The notes beneath the pieces are model-generated. The model saw only the letters and a program-made list of their open reading frames with translations. It did not search any database and was not told the DNA's origin. 64,000 nt of DNA from UBA1563 sp037440065 (lineage in GTDB: Bacteria > Bacteroidota > Ignavibacteria > Ignavibacteriales > Ignavibacteriaceae). The translations under genes and the position numbers were made by a program. The stretch lies in the NCBI GenBank assembly GCA_037440065.1, contig JBBIUV010000015.1, forward strand, positions 372,001 through 436,000, in the 5' to 3' direction. Of this stretch, positions 53,689 through 62,518 are shown piece after piece; position 1 is the first letter of the stretch; every line of letters starts with the position of its first letter.

Positions 53689-56600
53689 CTATTTCTTTGG
53701 TTTTACAATGCTGGTAACAAGAGTCAAAAGTTCTTGCTTGTCGAACGGTTTAGAAAGATAATGTGTACATCCGCCAGCGAGAAATTCTTTTTTATCGCTT
53801 TCCATTGCATAAGCAGTGATAGCCACTATTGGCGTATGGGCGTACTGCTTCATCTTCCGAAGTTCTTTTGTAACCGTTATTCCATCCATTCCAAAGCCGA
53901 GGTTAATATCCATTAGAACGAGCTCGTAATTTTTTTCGGAGGCTAACTGAAGCGCTTGTTTTCCATCGCGTGCAGTTTCAACTTTACATATTTCTTTTAA
54001 GTATAATTGAACAACATTTTGATTGATAAAATCATCTTCAACATAGAGAATGGTTTTTGGTTTCAATATTTCAATTTTTCCTTTTTCAGATTTCTCAATT
54101 AATTGGTCCTTCCGTTTTGCGTTTTCATCAAATTGTAAAGCATAATCGAGAGAAGGGAACAAGACAGTGAAAACCGATCCGACTCCAACTTTACTCTCCA
54201 CGCTTACTTTCCCATGCATCATTTCAATTACTCGTTTTGAAATGGTTAGTCCTAAACCGGTTCCTTCATAATTACGTGCCATTCCTTCACTTGCCTGGCG
54301 GAATTCTTCCCAAATAAGATTGATCTTATCTTCGGGAATTCCGATACCGGTATCAGTTACTTTAATATAAACCCATCCTCTTTGTTCGGAAATTTCCTTT
54401 CCAACTTCAACAGTAATTTTTCCTTTCTCGGTAAACTTGATTGCATTTCTTATGAGATTACTTATTGCTCTTTCAAAAAGATTTTCGTCGAGCAATGCAT
54501 AAACATCTTCTGCAACGGGAATGGATTCAAGAAGCAGATTTTTCTTGGCTGCGTCAGACTTAAACGAAGTAACAATTGAATTAATCTTAGATTGAATATT
54601 TACATTTTTACCGACAATCTCTAACTTTTCAGTTTCAGCTTTTGATAAATCTAAGATCAAGTTGAGTGTTTCGCTTAAACGTTTTCCCGAAGTATAAATT
54701 GTTTTGGACATTTCAATAAACTCATTATCCTCAAGCGATGAAGTTAGAATTGAAGCATATCCAAGAATTCCGTTAAGCGGAGTTCTCAACTCATGACTCA
54801 TGTTGGCGAGGAAATTTGATTTTAGCATGTTCATCTCTTCAGCTTTTTCTTTAGCTGTTATTAATTCGTTGATCATTTTTTTCTTCTCGGTAATATCTTC
54901 CTGTACTGCTAGATAACGAATGATTTCTCCTGTTTCCGAAAAAATTGGAGATATTAATGCAGAAACCCAATAGAGTTCCCCGTTTTTCTTTTTATTCTGA
55001 AACTCACCGCGCCATTCTTTTCCAGATGTTATCACGGTCCATAGATCTTCGTATTCTTGGTTAGGCATACTTCCGGAACTTAGTATGCGTGGATTTTTTC
55101 CGAATAATTCTTGCGAGGAATAACCGGAAAGTTCAGTGGTTTTCGGATTAGCGTATTCAATTTCTCCATCCAGATTTGTTATTACAACTGCCACCGGGCT
55201 CTGCTGTATTGCGTGAGATAACTTGTGTACTTCCTCTTCCGACTGTTTCCGTTCAGTGATATCTTCGTGCATAAGTACAACTTGTCGGACTTTCCCTTCC
55301 TCGTCCAGAACAGGCCAAATATATCCTTTCACCCATTTTGGAATTAATTCGGTTTTGCTTACAACTGCTGTTTTCCTGGGATTATAATAAATAGCCGGTA
55401 TTTGTGCATACTCTCCATCAAAACCACGTTTTATATATGGCATGATCCCGTTTGCTTCATGCTGCTCATCTTTTAAAATATTGTAGTGTTTCAAGATTAA
55501 TGTCATATCTTGTTCGGAAACATTCCACAAGTTGCTGAATGCTTTGTTTGCAATAAGAGTATTTCCTTCGGGATCAAAAATCTGCGTACTGAATGGGGAC
55601 TGTTCAACAAGAGTTCGGAACCGTATTTCAGATTCTTTTAACGCATCTACCGCAGCTTTTCTATCGCTGATGTTTCTTGAAATAGACAAAATATTTATCG
55701 GTTTCCCCGATTGGTCTCGAACAAATGATGCTGTTCCTTCAACCCAAATTTTTGCTCCGTCTTTCCGGTATTGCTCTGTAACAAATACTTTGCTGCGGTT
55801 CGGATCTGATGAACCTTCTAGTTCAAGCTGCATTTCATCACTGTATGTTTGCTGCACCATTTGCCATGACGCCGGACTCATTAGCTTTTCAAGCGTCAAG
55901 TTCATCATCTCTTCGGAAGTATATCCAAGTAAATTAAAAACAGAAGGACTAACATATTGATAATTCAATTGCAAATCGAAAACAGCGATCGTATCGGCAG
56001 TATTCTCTGCAATTAAACGATATTTCTCTTCACTCTCACGTAGAGCTTCTTCCATTTTTTGACGTTCAGTGATGTCGCGAATGGTGCCGAGTACAAGCCC
56101 CTTTCCTTCAATATTTACAATACTGCCAATAATTTCAGAAATGAATTCACTTCCGTCTTTACGTCGCAAATTAACGCGAATCGGGGCTCCCAATTTTGTA
56201 GTTTTGCTTTCGTTAAAGGAACCAGGAAATTGAGAGTCTGCACGCAAGTCAAACACTGTCATTGTTAATAATTCTTCTTCAGAATAACCTAGCATAGAGC
56301 AAAAGGCAGGATTCACAAAAACATAATGCCCGTCATTATCTGCTAAGGCAATTCCTTCTGTCGCTTGATTTGCAATTGCTTTAAACTTTCGTTCACTTTC
56401 CTCAACCGACTTTTTGGCATTAATTAGTTCCTGCTCAGTTTGCTTTCGTTCAGTAATATCATGCCCAAGAGACATCGCCCCAATGATTATTTCCTCCAAG
56501 TTTCGTTCGGCTACAAAATGAACTTCGTAGGTATGCATTTCCCCATCAAGATCCGGTAGAGTAATCTCGAATATTTCTTCTTCACCCGTCTCAATCACTT

Positions 56601-59109
56601 TATGAAGTCTCTTTTGATACTCCTCCATGGTACGATTATTATCCAATTGATTTTCTGTTGGGAGTTTTCCGACAATCGGAGAGCTAAAAAATCGTATTTG
56701 TTCTTGTTCGTGGTTCAGATACACAGCGCGACCGTCCAAATTATATCGGACAATATGATCGGGAATGTTTTCGGCTAAAGTGCGGAATTTTTGTTCACTC
56801 TTTCTCAAAGCTTCTTCAGCAAGTTTGCGTTCGGTAATATCTTCAACCGTACCGTCGTAATAAATGATCTTTCCTTCATTGTTTCTAAAAGTAGTTACAT
56901 TTTCACGTATAGTAATTAAAGTGCCATCCGATTTTTTCCACTCAGCTTCAAGTCCAACAATTTTCCCCTCGCGTTCTAAACGTTCCTTAAATGAAGGTCG
57001 CGGATATGAAGTATAATTTTCCTTCTCCAGATTTATAACTTGTAAGTCCTCTAAAGAACGATAGTTTAACATTTTAAGCAATGCTGTATTTGCTGCAAGA
57101 ATTCTTCCATCCGGTGTTGTTCGGTAAATTCCAATCGGCGAATTCTCGAACAATTGACGATATCGCATTTCACTTTCGTGGAGCGAATTCTCTGTTTTCT
57201 GTCGTTGAATTAAACCCGATAAAATATCAACAACTGAATTAAGAAATTCTTGTTCATATTCTTCTTTTTTGTGAAGTTCTTCTACATAAAGGGTAATTAC
57301 TCCAAGCACTTTATCAGAAGATAGAATTGGCACGTTATAATGTCCGTGTGGTTTAATACCGGAATATTTAATATCATGATTTTCATCAATACAATCTGCA
57401 AACTGAGCGACTCGGGATTCCGCCGCTTTACCGCATAAACACTCTCCAAAGGGGACTTGTAAACAAATTGATTGTATTTCCGGTTCTATGTTATAATAGG
57501 CTTTCAGAAATAAGAATGACTGGTTATCATCAGCTAGAAAGATTGCACCTTTTTTTTCTACACTGAAGAAATCGAGAGAAGTAATGGCTTCTAAAATTTT
57601 TTGCAGACTTTTTTCAAGTGGAATATCCTCAACGGAGATGTTAAGAATTTTATTAAGCGCTTCCTGTATGTGATTGTCCCGCTCCCTCTCGAATTGCAAT
57701 TTTTTACGTTTAGTAATATCTCTTGATACTGCGAAAATTCCAGTTGCCTTTCCGGTGTTATCTCTTACAAAAGAAAGTGAAACATCTATCCAAAGGGTAC
57801 TTCCATCTTTGCGGTATTGTTCTAATTCGATTGATCGAATCCTTTCCGGATCAGCATTGCCGGAAGCTTCAATCAAAAGCTCCTCCATTAATAATGCTTC
57901 AGCTCTCTTAAAACTTTCAGGTGTAAGATTCTCTTGTAACTTTTGAGCCATCGCTTCTTCAACGGTGTATCCGCGCTGTCTAAAAACTGACGGACTGATG
58001 TAAGTATATTTAAAGTCGAGATCTAAAAGCGCTAAAATATCCGCTGTGTTATCTGCTAAAAATCGGTAGTTCTCCTCACTTTCACACAAAGCATTTATTG
58101 CACGACTCTTTTCGTCAAGCAGGCGGATTTTTTCTATAGCGATGTTTGCAAGTTTGCTTATAGAGTTTAGAAAATCAAGTTCTTCGCTCTTCCATACTCT
58201 TCGTTCTGAAGTTGTATTAAGCACGATCAAATAAAATCCGTCGGTGCGAAAAGAAAAAGGATACCAAAGCAGGCTTTTAATGGCCATTTTGTGGTGGAGA
58301 ATATTTGCAGAACCATCGGCAGATAGACTGTGATTTATCTGGTTATAATGGCTCTCCAACCATTTCTTACTTCCCATCATCGTTGTTGCACCGCCGATAA
58401 ATATCTCAAGCGGATAGGTAGCTATTGTGGGGATTAAATCTTTTTGTGCCGGATTTAACCATTCGCACAAACCGGCTACCGCACGGGTGGAAAAGGAGAC
58501 GTCATAAATAAGACAACGATCTAAGTTTAAAGTTATACCAATAAGATCTGTAGTTTTTTCTAAAATTGTCGAACTGTTCTCTGATGAGATGATTATGCCT
58601 GCTATTTCATTTAAAGCATTGGCAAAATGTAACTGCAGTTGAACCGTGTCCTGCATTTTTTTTTGATTGGTAATGTTCTGACACGCAATTAAAAGAAGAG
58701 ATTGTTCATGCTCTTCCATTATACGGGCGGTTTCGTGCACCCAAATGATCTCCCCATTTTTACGAACTTTTCTGATTTCCCATTGCAAAATCGTCTCGTG
58801 ATTTTTAAAACACTCTTCAATTTGTTTTGATGCGAGAAGTTTATCTTCTTCAAAGATGAAATCTGTAATATAGTGATTAATAAGTTCTTGGCTCGTATAA
58901 CCTAATTCATCAGTAACATAAGGATTGGTAGATATAATTTCCCCGGAGGAATTAACAGTAATATACATTACCGGAATGTGTTCATAAAGATTTTTATACT
59001 TCTTCTCACTAATACGCAAATCTTCTTGAATTAGTCGCTGATCTTCCAAAAGGCTTAACAACGCCCTTCTCGAGCGTTCAGATTCTTCCAGAATATTGTT
59101 TTGATCCAT
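53689..59109 (-). CDS. Giant hybrid kinase with eight PAS and two GAF domains
   Basis: 1,806 residues, no membrane helix. Order by residue: PAS1 ~35-150, GAF1 ~157-330, PAS2 ~345-468, GAF2 ~478-638, PAS3 ~648-762, PAS4 ~772-887, PAS5 ~905-1015, PAS6 ~1027-1150, PAS7 ~1160-1288, PAS8 ~1297-1408. Then HisKA with H1439 in NMSHELRTPLNG, HATPase with NLIRNAIKFT, DTGIGI and GTGLGLTISKRV, and a receiver with D1734 in LVLMDINLG and K1787 in LSKPF. GAF2 has a cysteine motif FGECLCGKAA near 554. It lies 60 bases after the binding-protein sensor gene and ends 5 bases before the next kinase. It can integrate many cytoplasmic cues and pass phosphate through its own receiver. AGGAAAAGG precedes the ATG. 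Confidence 0.95.
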   Translation of the reverse strand: MDQNNILEESERSRRALLSLLEDQRLIQEDLRISEKKYKNLYEHIPVMYITVNSSGEIISTNPYVTDELGYTSQELINHYITDFIFEEDKLLASKQIEECFKNHETILQWEIRKVRKNGEIIWVHETARIMEEHEQSLLLIACQNITNQKKMQDTVQLQLHFANALNEIAGIIISSENSSTILEKTTDLIGITLNLDRCLIYDVSFSTRAVAGLCEWLNPAQKDLIPTIATYPLEIFIGGATTMMGSKKWLESHYNQINHSLSADGSANILHHKMAIKSLLWYPFSFRTDGFYLIVLNTTSERRVWKSEELDFLNSISKLANIAIEKIRLLDEKSRAINALCESEENYRFLADNTADILALLDLDFKYTYISPSVFRQRGYTVEEAMAQKLQENLTPESFKRAEALLMEELLIEASGNADPERIRSIELEQYRKDGSTLWIDVSLSFVRDNTGKATGIFAVSRDITKRKKLQFERERDNHIQEALNKILNISVEDIPLEKSLQKILEAITSLDFFSVEKKGAIFLADDNQSFLFLKAYYNIEPEIQSICLQVPFGECLCGKAAESRVAQFADCIDENHDIKYSGIKPHGHYNVPILSSDKVLGVITLYVEELHKKEEYEQEFLNSVVDILSGLIQRQKTENSLHESEMRYRQLFENSPIGIYRTTPDGRILAANTALLKMLNYRSLEDLQVINLEKENYTSYPRPSFKERLEREGKIVGLEAEWKKSDGTLITIRENVTTFRNNEGKIIYYDGTVEDITERKLAEEALRKSEQKFRTLAENIPDHIVRYNLDGRAVYLNHEQEQIRFFSSPIVGKLPTENQLDNNRTMEEYQKRLHKVIETGEEEIFEITLPDLDGEMHTYEVHFVAERNLEEIIIGAMSLGHDITERKQTEQELINAKKSVEESERKFKAIANQATEGIALADNDGHYVFVNPAFCSMLGYSEEELLTMTVFDLRADSQFPGSFNESKTTKLGAPIRVNLRRKDGSEFISEIIGSIVNIEGKGLVLGTIRDITERQKMEEALRESEEKYRLIAENTADTIAVFDLQLNYQYVSPSVFNLLGYTSEEMMNLTLEKLMSPASWQMVQQTYSDEMQLELEGSSDPNRSKVFVTEQYRKDGAKIWVEGTASFVRDQSGKPINILSISRNISDRKAAVDALKESEIRFRTLVEQSPFSTQIFDPEGNTLIANKAFSNLWNVSEQDMTLILKHYNILKDEQHEANGIMPYIKRGFDGEYAQIPAIYYNPRKTAVVSKTELIPKWVKGYIWPVLDEEGKVRQVVLMHEDITERKQSEEEVHKLSHAIQQSPVAVVITNLDGEIEYANPKTTELSGYSSQELFGKNPRILSSGSMPNQEYEDLWTVITSGKEWRGEFQNKKKNGELYWVSALISPIFSETGEIIRYLAVQEDITEKKKMINELITAKEKAEEMNMLKSNFLANMSHELRTPLNGILGYASILTSSLEDNEFIEMSKTIYTSGKRLSETLNLILDLSKAETEKLEIVGKNVNIQSKINSIVTSFKSDAAKKNLLLESIPVAEDVYALLDENLFERAISNLIRNAIKFTEKGKITVEVGKEISEQRGWVYIKVTDTGIGIPEDKINLIWEEFRQASEGMARNYEGTGLGLTISKRVIEMMHGKVSVESKVGVGSVFTVLFPSLDYALQFDENAKRKDQLIEKSEKGKIEILKPKTILYVEDDFINQNVVQLYLKEICKVETARDGKQALQLASEKNYELVLMDINLGFGMDGITVTKELRKMKQYAHTPIVAITAYAMESDKKEFLAGGCTHYLSKPFDKQELLTLVTSIVKPKK

Positions 59110-59169
59110 GCCTTTTCCTGTTAAAACTAATTATGCTTTAAATATAAAAATGATTCGGGAAACTATGCA

Positions 59170-61575
59170 TTAGGTTGATAAAAATTTTTTCGGTTTTCCG
59201 TGCTGTTCCAAAATTTTATTTACTTCCTTTTTCAACTCAATTATGCGATCTTCTCTATCTAAAGTAATACTTTGCCACCTTTGAAGTTCTTTAAGTTGTA
59301 GGTAGATTTTTTCTTCTGCAAGTTTTCGTTCTGTTATGTCGGTTACAGAGGTAACCCTGACATTCTTGCCTTTGTAAAACATCATCTTTCCACGAACCAT
59401 ACATGGAAAAGTTGAACCGTCTTTTCTTAATGCGATTGCTTCATATGGCTGTTCGTATTTTTCTAAAATATATTTCTTTACACGTTCTCTTTCTTCGGGA
59501 ACAAACCACTCCATTCGATCTCTTCCAACAGCTTCTTCGTTTGAATAGCCAAACATTTTTTCAGCCATGAGATTTTGTTCTACACAAATTCCATTTTCGG
59601 AAATAAAAATACTTTCAAACGCAGCCTCGCTTAAGCCGCGATATCTTTCTTCCTTTTCAGTCAGTTCCTCCTGAATTTTTTTAAGTTCGCTAATGAATTG
59701 GATTCTGTCGATTGCAGAAGCTACATGGCTTCCGAGTGATGTAAGGTATTCAACTTCAGCCAAAGATAATGATTTAAATCCTTCATCTGAAAAAGTCCCC
59801 ATTCCAACAGAACCGATATGATGTTCAACTAAAATAATTGGAACATTGATGATCGTACGGTTTCCTAAAAGTTCAACAATTTTTTTATCTGTTCGGGGAT
59901 CGGTAGTTGCATCTTCAACGACTACCGTATGAGTTGCCATCGCAATTTCTTCTAAGAACGGATCACCTTTTATATAAAGAATTGGGGCACTATTATTCAA
60001 AATTAAAGAGATACTTCCTTTTGCTCCTACGAAAGTAGCTTTTTCAAGAGGCTCATCAAATAAATAAATCCAAACAGATGGGATTCCTGTGGTTTCAACA
60101 ATTTCGGTATAAATAATATCGAGTAATTCTGTGTACGAAGTGGTTTTTTCTAAAGCCCTTGATAATCTTAGTAGAGACTGAATTTTGTTCTTTCTATCAA
60201 TTAACTCATCCTCAAAATTCCTTTGTTCGGTTATGTCTTGTGCGATACCGGTTAGTCGGTATATTTTTCCTGAGGCATCTTTAATCGGAAATGCTCTATC
60301 TCTTATCCATTTTACATTTCCGTCTGGTTTGACAATTCTGAATGTTTCATCATATGTCCCATCGGCTTGTTTTGTTATCGCTTCAGTAATACGTTCCCGG
60401 TCATCAGGGTGAATCGCCTCAATCCAACTTTTAGCTTCTTTATAAAGGCTTTGACACGATCTTCCCCATATTTTTTCATAGCTGGGACTAACATAAATCA
60501 TTTGATTTTTTTCCGGTGTGGTCATCCAGAAAACTTCGTTGATATTTTCCGCAAGTTGCCTAAATCTTTCTTCACTTGCGCTTAAGATTTTTGTTTTTTC
60601 GGAAATTTTATGCTGTAGAGCGCGGTTTAGAAACAATAAGAAAATGAGAGCAAGACTTAGAAATCCTCCTAATATTAATAAATAATATTGATTTTCCTCC
60701 AACCAACCTGGAGTAGCCAAATGTCCCGAAAGCCATTTATCTTCTAACGTTTTTAGTTTTCCGGATTTTTTCAAAGAAGCTAGTGAAGAATTGAGTAATT
60801 CAATCACTTGGTGATTTTCTTTGCGAGTAGCAAAAGCAAATTCTTGAGGGAATAATTTCCCTTCAACTAAATTAATATTTGTAAAATTATATTTTGAGAT
60901 TAAATGAATGCCGACTTGTTCGGCACAGAAAAAAGCATCAATCTTTCCAACGTTTAAATCCAACAAACCATCAAGCTTGGAGCGATAAATCCGAATTTTG
61001 AAATCATTTTTTTTATCAAGCTCGGTAAGCGAAATATCATTTTCTTGAAATCCGACAACACATCCCGATAATGTGGAAATATTTTTTATCCCTCTAACTT
61101 TGCTATTTCGGAAGAGGGCTTGAGTTATATTACTGTGACTTTCAGAAAAATCGTAACTCGAAGCCCGCTCATCGGTACGAATCATATTAATAATTTCAAC
61201 TTCTCCCGCTTCCAGCGCTTTGATAGCAGAAGGCCAGGTTAAAGGAATAAACTCAAAAGTTGCATCTGAAGATTTTTCGAATTCACGAAGAAGCGAGGGA
61301 ATAAAACCATCCGCTCTGTTTTTATCGTTTAGAAATTCATATGGTTCAAATTCTTTATCAATTGCAACTTTGTAATGCCGTTTAGTTTCTTGAAGAGCGT
61401 TTGTATTTGGTGCAATTAGAAGGAATATAAATAGAAGTGCTAGCTTTGAAAAAATAATGCTGAATTCTTTCTGGGGAAAAACATGCAGTGAATTTTTGAG
61501 TCCCCAAAAGTTACCATATTGAATTAACTTCGTGTTAACAGCTACCCCTTGTTTGTTTTTCCCTTCAGTTTGCAT
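59170..61575 (-). CDS. Amino-acid-binding-type membrane sensor, SBP3-PAS-GAF-PAS without transmitter
   Basis: 801 residues. A hydrophobic segment at 42-60 serves as signal peptide or anchor. A solute-binding family 3 domain occupies about 66-285 (YKVAIDKEFEPYEF; DFSESHSNITQAL; EFAFATRKENHQV). One membrane helix is at 297-317. The cytoplasmic part has PAS ~333-450, GAF ~462-627 and PAS ~640-752. The tail (LKELQRWQSITLDREDR, then ELKKEVNKIL) ends the protein: no HisKA, HATPase, GGDEF or receiver is present. Ligand is likely an amino acid or other small polar compound by family. Lying directly upstream of the giant kinase, it probably delivers periplasmic signals to it. Such domains are usually fused to an output (BvgS-type). 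Confidence 0.92.
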   Translation of the reverse strand: MQTEGKNKQGVAVNTKLIQYGNFWGLKNSLHVFPQKEFSIIFSKLALLFIFLLIAPNTNALQETKRHYKVAIDKEFEPYEFLNDKNRADGFIPSLLREFEKSSDATFEFIPLTWPSAIKALEAGEVEIINMIRTDERASSYDFSESHSNITQALFRNSKVRGIKNISTLSGCVVGFQENDISLTELDKKNDFKIRIYRSKLDGLLDLNVGKIDAFFCAEQVGIHLISKYNFTNINLVEGKLFPQEFAFATRKENHQVIELLNSSLASLKKSGKLKTLEDKWLSGHLATPGWLEENQYYLLILGGFLSLALIFLLFLNRALQHKISEKTKILSASEERFRQLAENINEVFWMTTPEKNQMIYVSPSYEKIWGRSCQSLYKEAKSWIEAIHPDDRERITEAITKQADGTYDETFRIVKPDGNVKWIRDRAFPIKDASGKIYRLTGIAQDITEQRNFEDELIDRKNKIQSLLRLSRALEKTTSYTELLDIIYTEIVETTGIPSVWIYLFDEPLEKATFVGAKGSISLILNNSAPILYIKGDPFLEEIAMATHTVVVEDATTDPRTDKKIVELLGNRTIINVPIILVEHHIGSVGMGTFSDEGFKSLSLAEVEYLTSLGSHVASAIDRIQFISELKKIQEELTEKEERYRGLSEAAFESIFISENGICVEQNLMAEKMFGYSNEEAVGRDRMEWFVPEERERVKKYILEKYEQPYEAIALRKDGSTFPCMVRGKMMFYKGKNVRVTSVTDITERKLAEEKIYLQLKELQRWQSITLDREDRIIELKKEVNKILEQHGKPKKFLST

Positions 61576-62518
61576 AATTTTTCCAATCTTCGACGAGGGA
61601 GCCGATTCTTCAAAAATTCAAATTATCAGTTATTCCGGTAGACCAATGTAGCACTACCGACCGGTTTTTGAGAAAGCATAATATTTAGGGACAACAATAA
61701 TGTGCAAAATCGCACAGAGTAACAGAGCATTTGGGAAACAACTTTTGAATAACAAAGGCAGAACTTGTAACCTGAAGAAAATTCAAAAACAATTTTTACC
61801 TCGTAATATATTTTGAGGTTAAGTATTTTGAGGAAAAGATTAAATAGATATAGAACAGTATTCTGTGAAGCAATTTATGCAGGTTAACTAAGTTCATTTA
61901 TTATTAACCTGACAATAAAAACTAGTAAAGAGACGCGGGAGAAAATTATTAAAAATTAGATTATAATCAAATAATTTTATTCCCATTGATACTGGATCTT
62001 TTTTCTATTCGGGGAAATTAAACTTGGAGTATAGGTGTCGACCTTTGAAATCAAATTCATTTATGCTTGAAAATATGAATGCAATGCGTTTACTTATTCA
62101 GTGTAAAAGTCGATCAGTTTTATGATTATAGCTCTCTGCCGCCCCCCCCATTAATTTTTTCATATACTAACAATAAATTAAAGTATTTAAAAGGTTGTCC
62201 GATAATGGTTGTTAAAAATAAAACTATTTGTAAACCAATCTAATATCCAGTAAGAACTTAAGTGGGGAGTTTTGAAAAACAGAAAAGAGAAACTCGGAGT
62301 TAGAGTTTTACTTTTAGACCTATTTAAGGATTATTATCAGTCAAAAGTTCCCAATCTCAACCTCCCTGTCCTTTATAAGTAAATCACTTTGTAGCGATAC
62401 TCAGTTAATCCTTTGACCCGTAATATAAGTAGTTCCAGATAACGAATCTTTAACAATAGGTTCAATCATTAAATAGGATTTTGTTTTTTAATACAAACCT
62501 TAAGTAAGGAATATAGAG
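61576..62518. other. Long gene-free region upstream of chemotaxis gene
   Basis: 943 bases between divergent genes. I find no open frame longer than a few dozen codons with a ribosome binding site on either strand, no tRNA, and no clear riboswitch core. It is AT-rich, with a run of eight C at 62142-62149. AAGGA at 62506-62510 belongs to the chemotaxis gene. The region may hold an sRNA, a long leader or decayed sequence; none can be supported from sequence alone. Confidence 0.5.

Noticed and set aside
55532..55960. 142-codon open frame antisense to the giant kinase
   Set aside because: Shadow of PAS coding sequence; low-complexity translation.
59170..61575. Frameshifted or truncated histidine kinase
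   Set aside because: The frame ends cleanly after a family-like tail, and the next 60 bases contain no kinase remnant. A designed separation is more likely than decay.
61900..62518. Cyclic di-GMP riboswitch before the chemoreceptor gene
   Set aside because: The conserved GEMM core words are absent.
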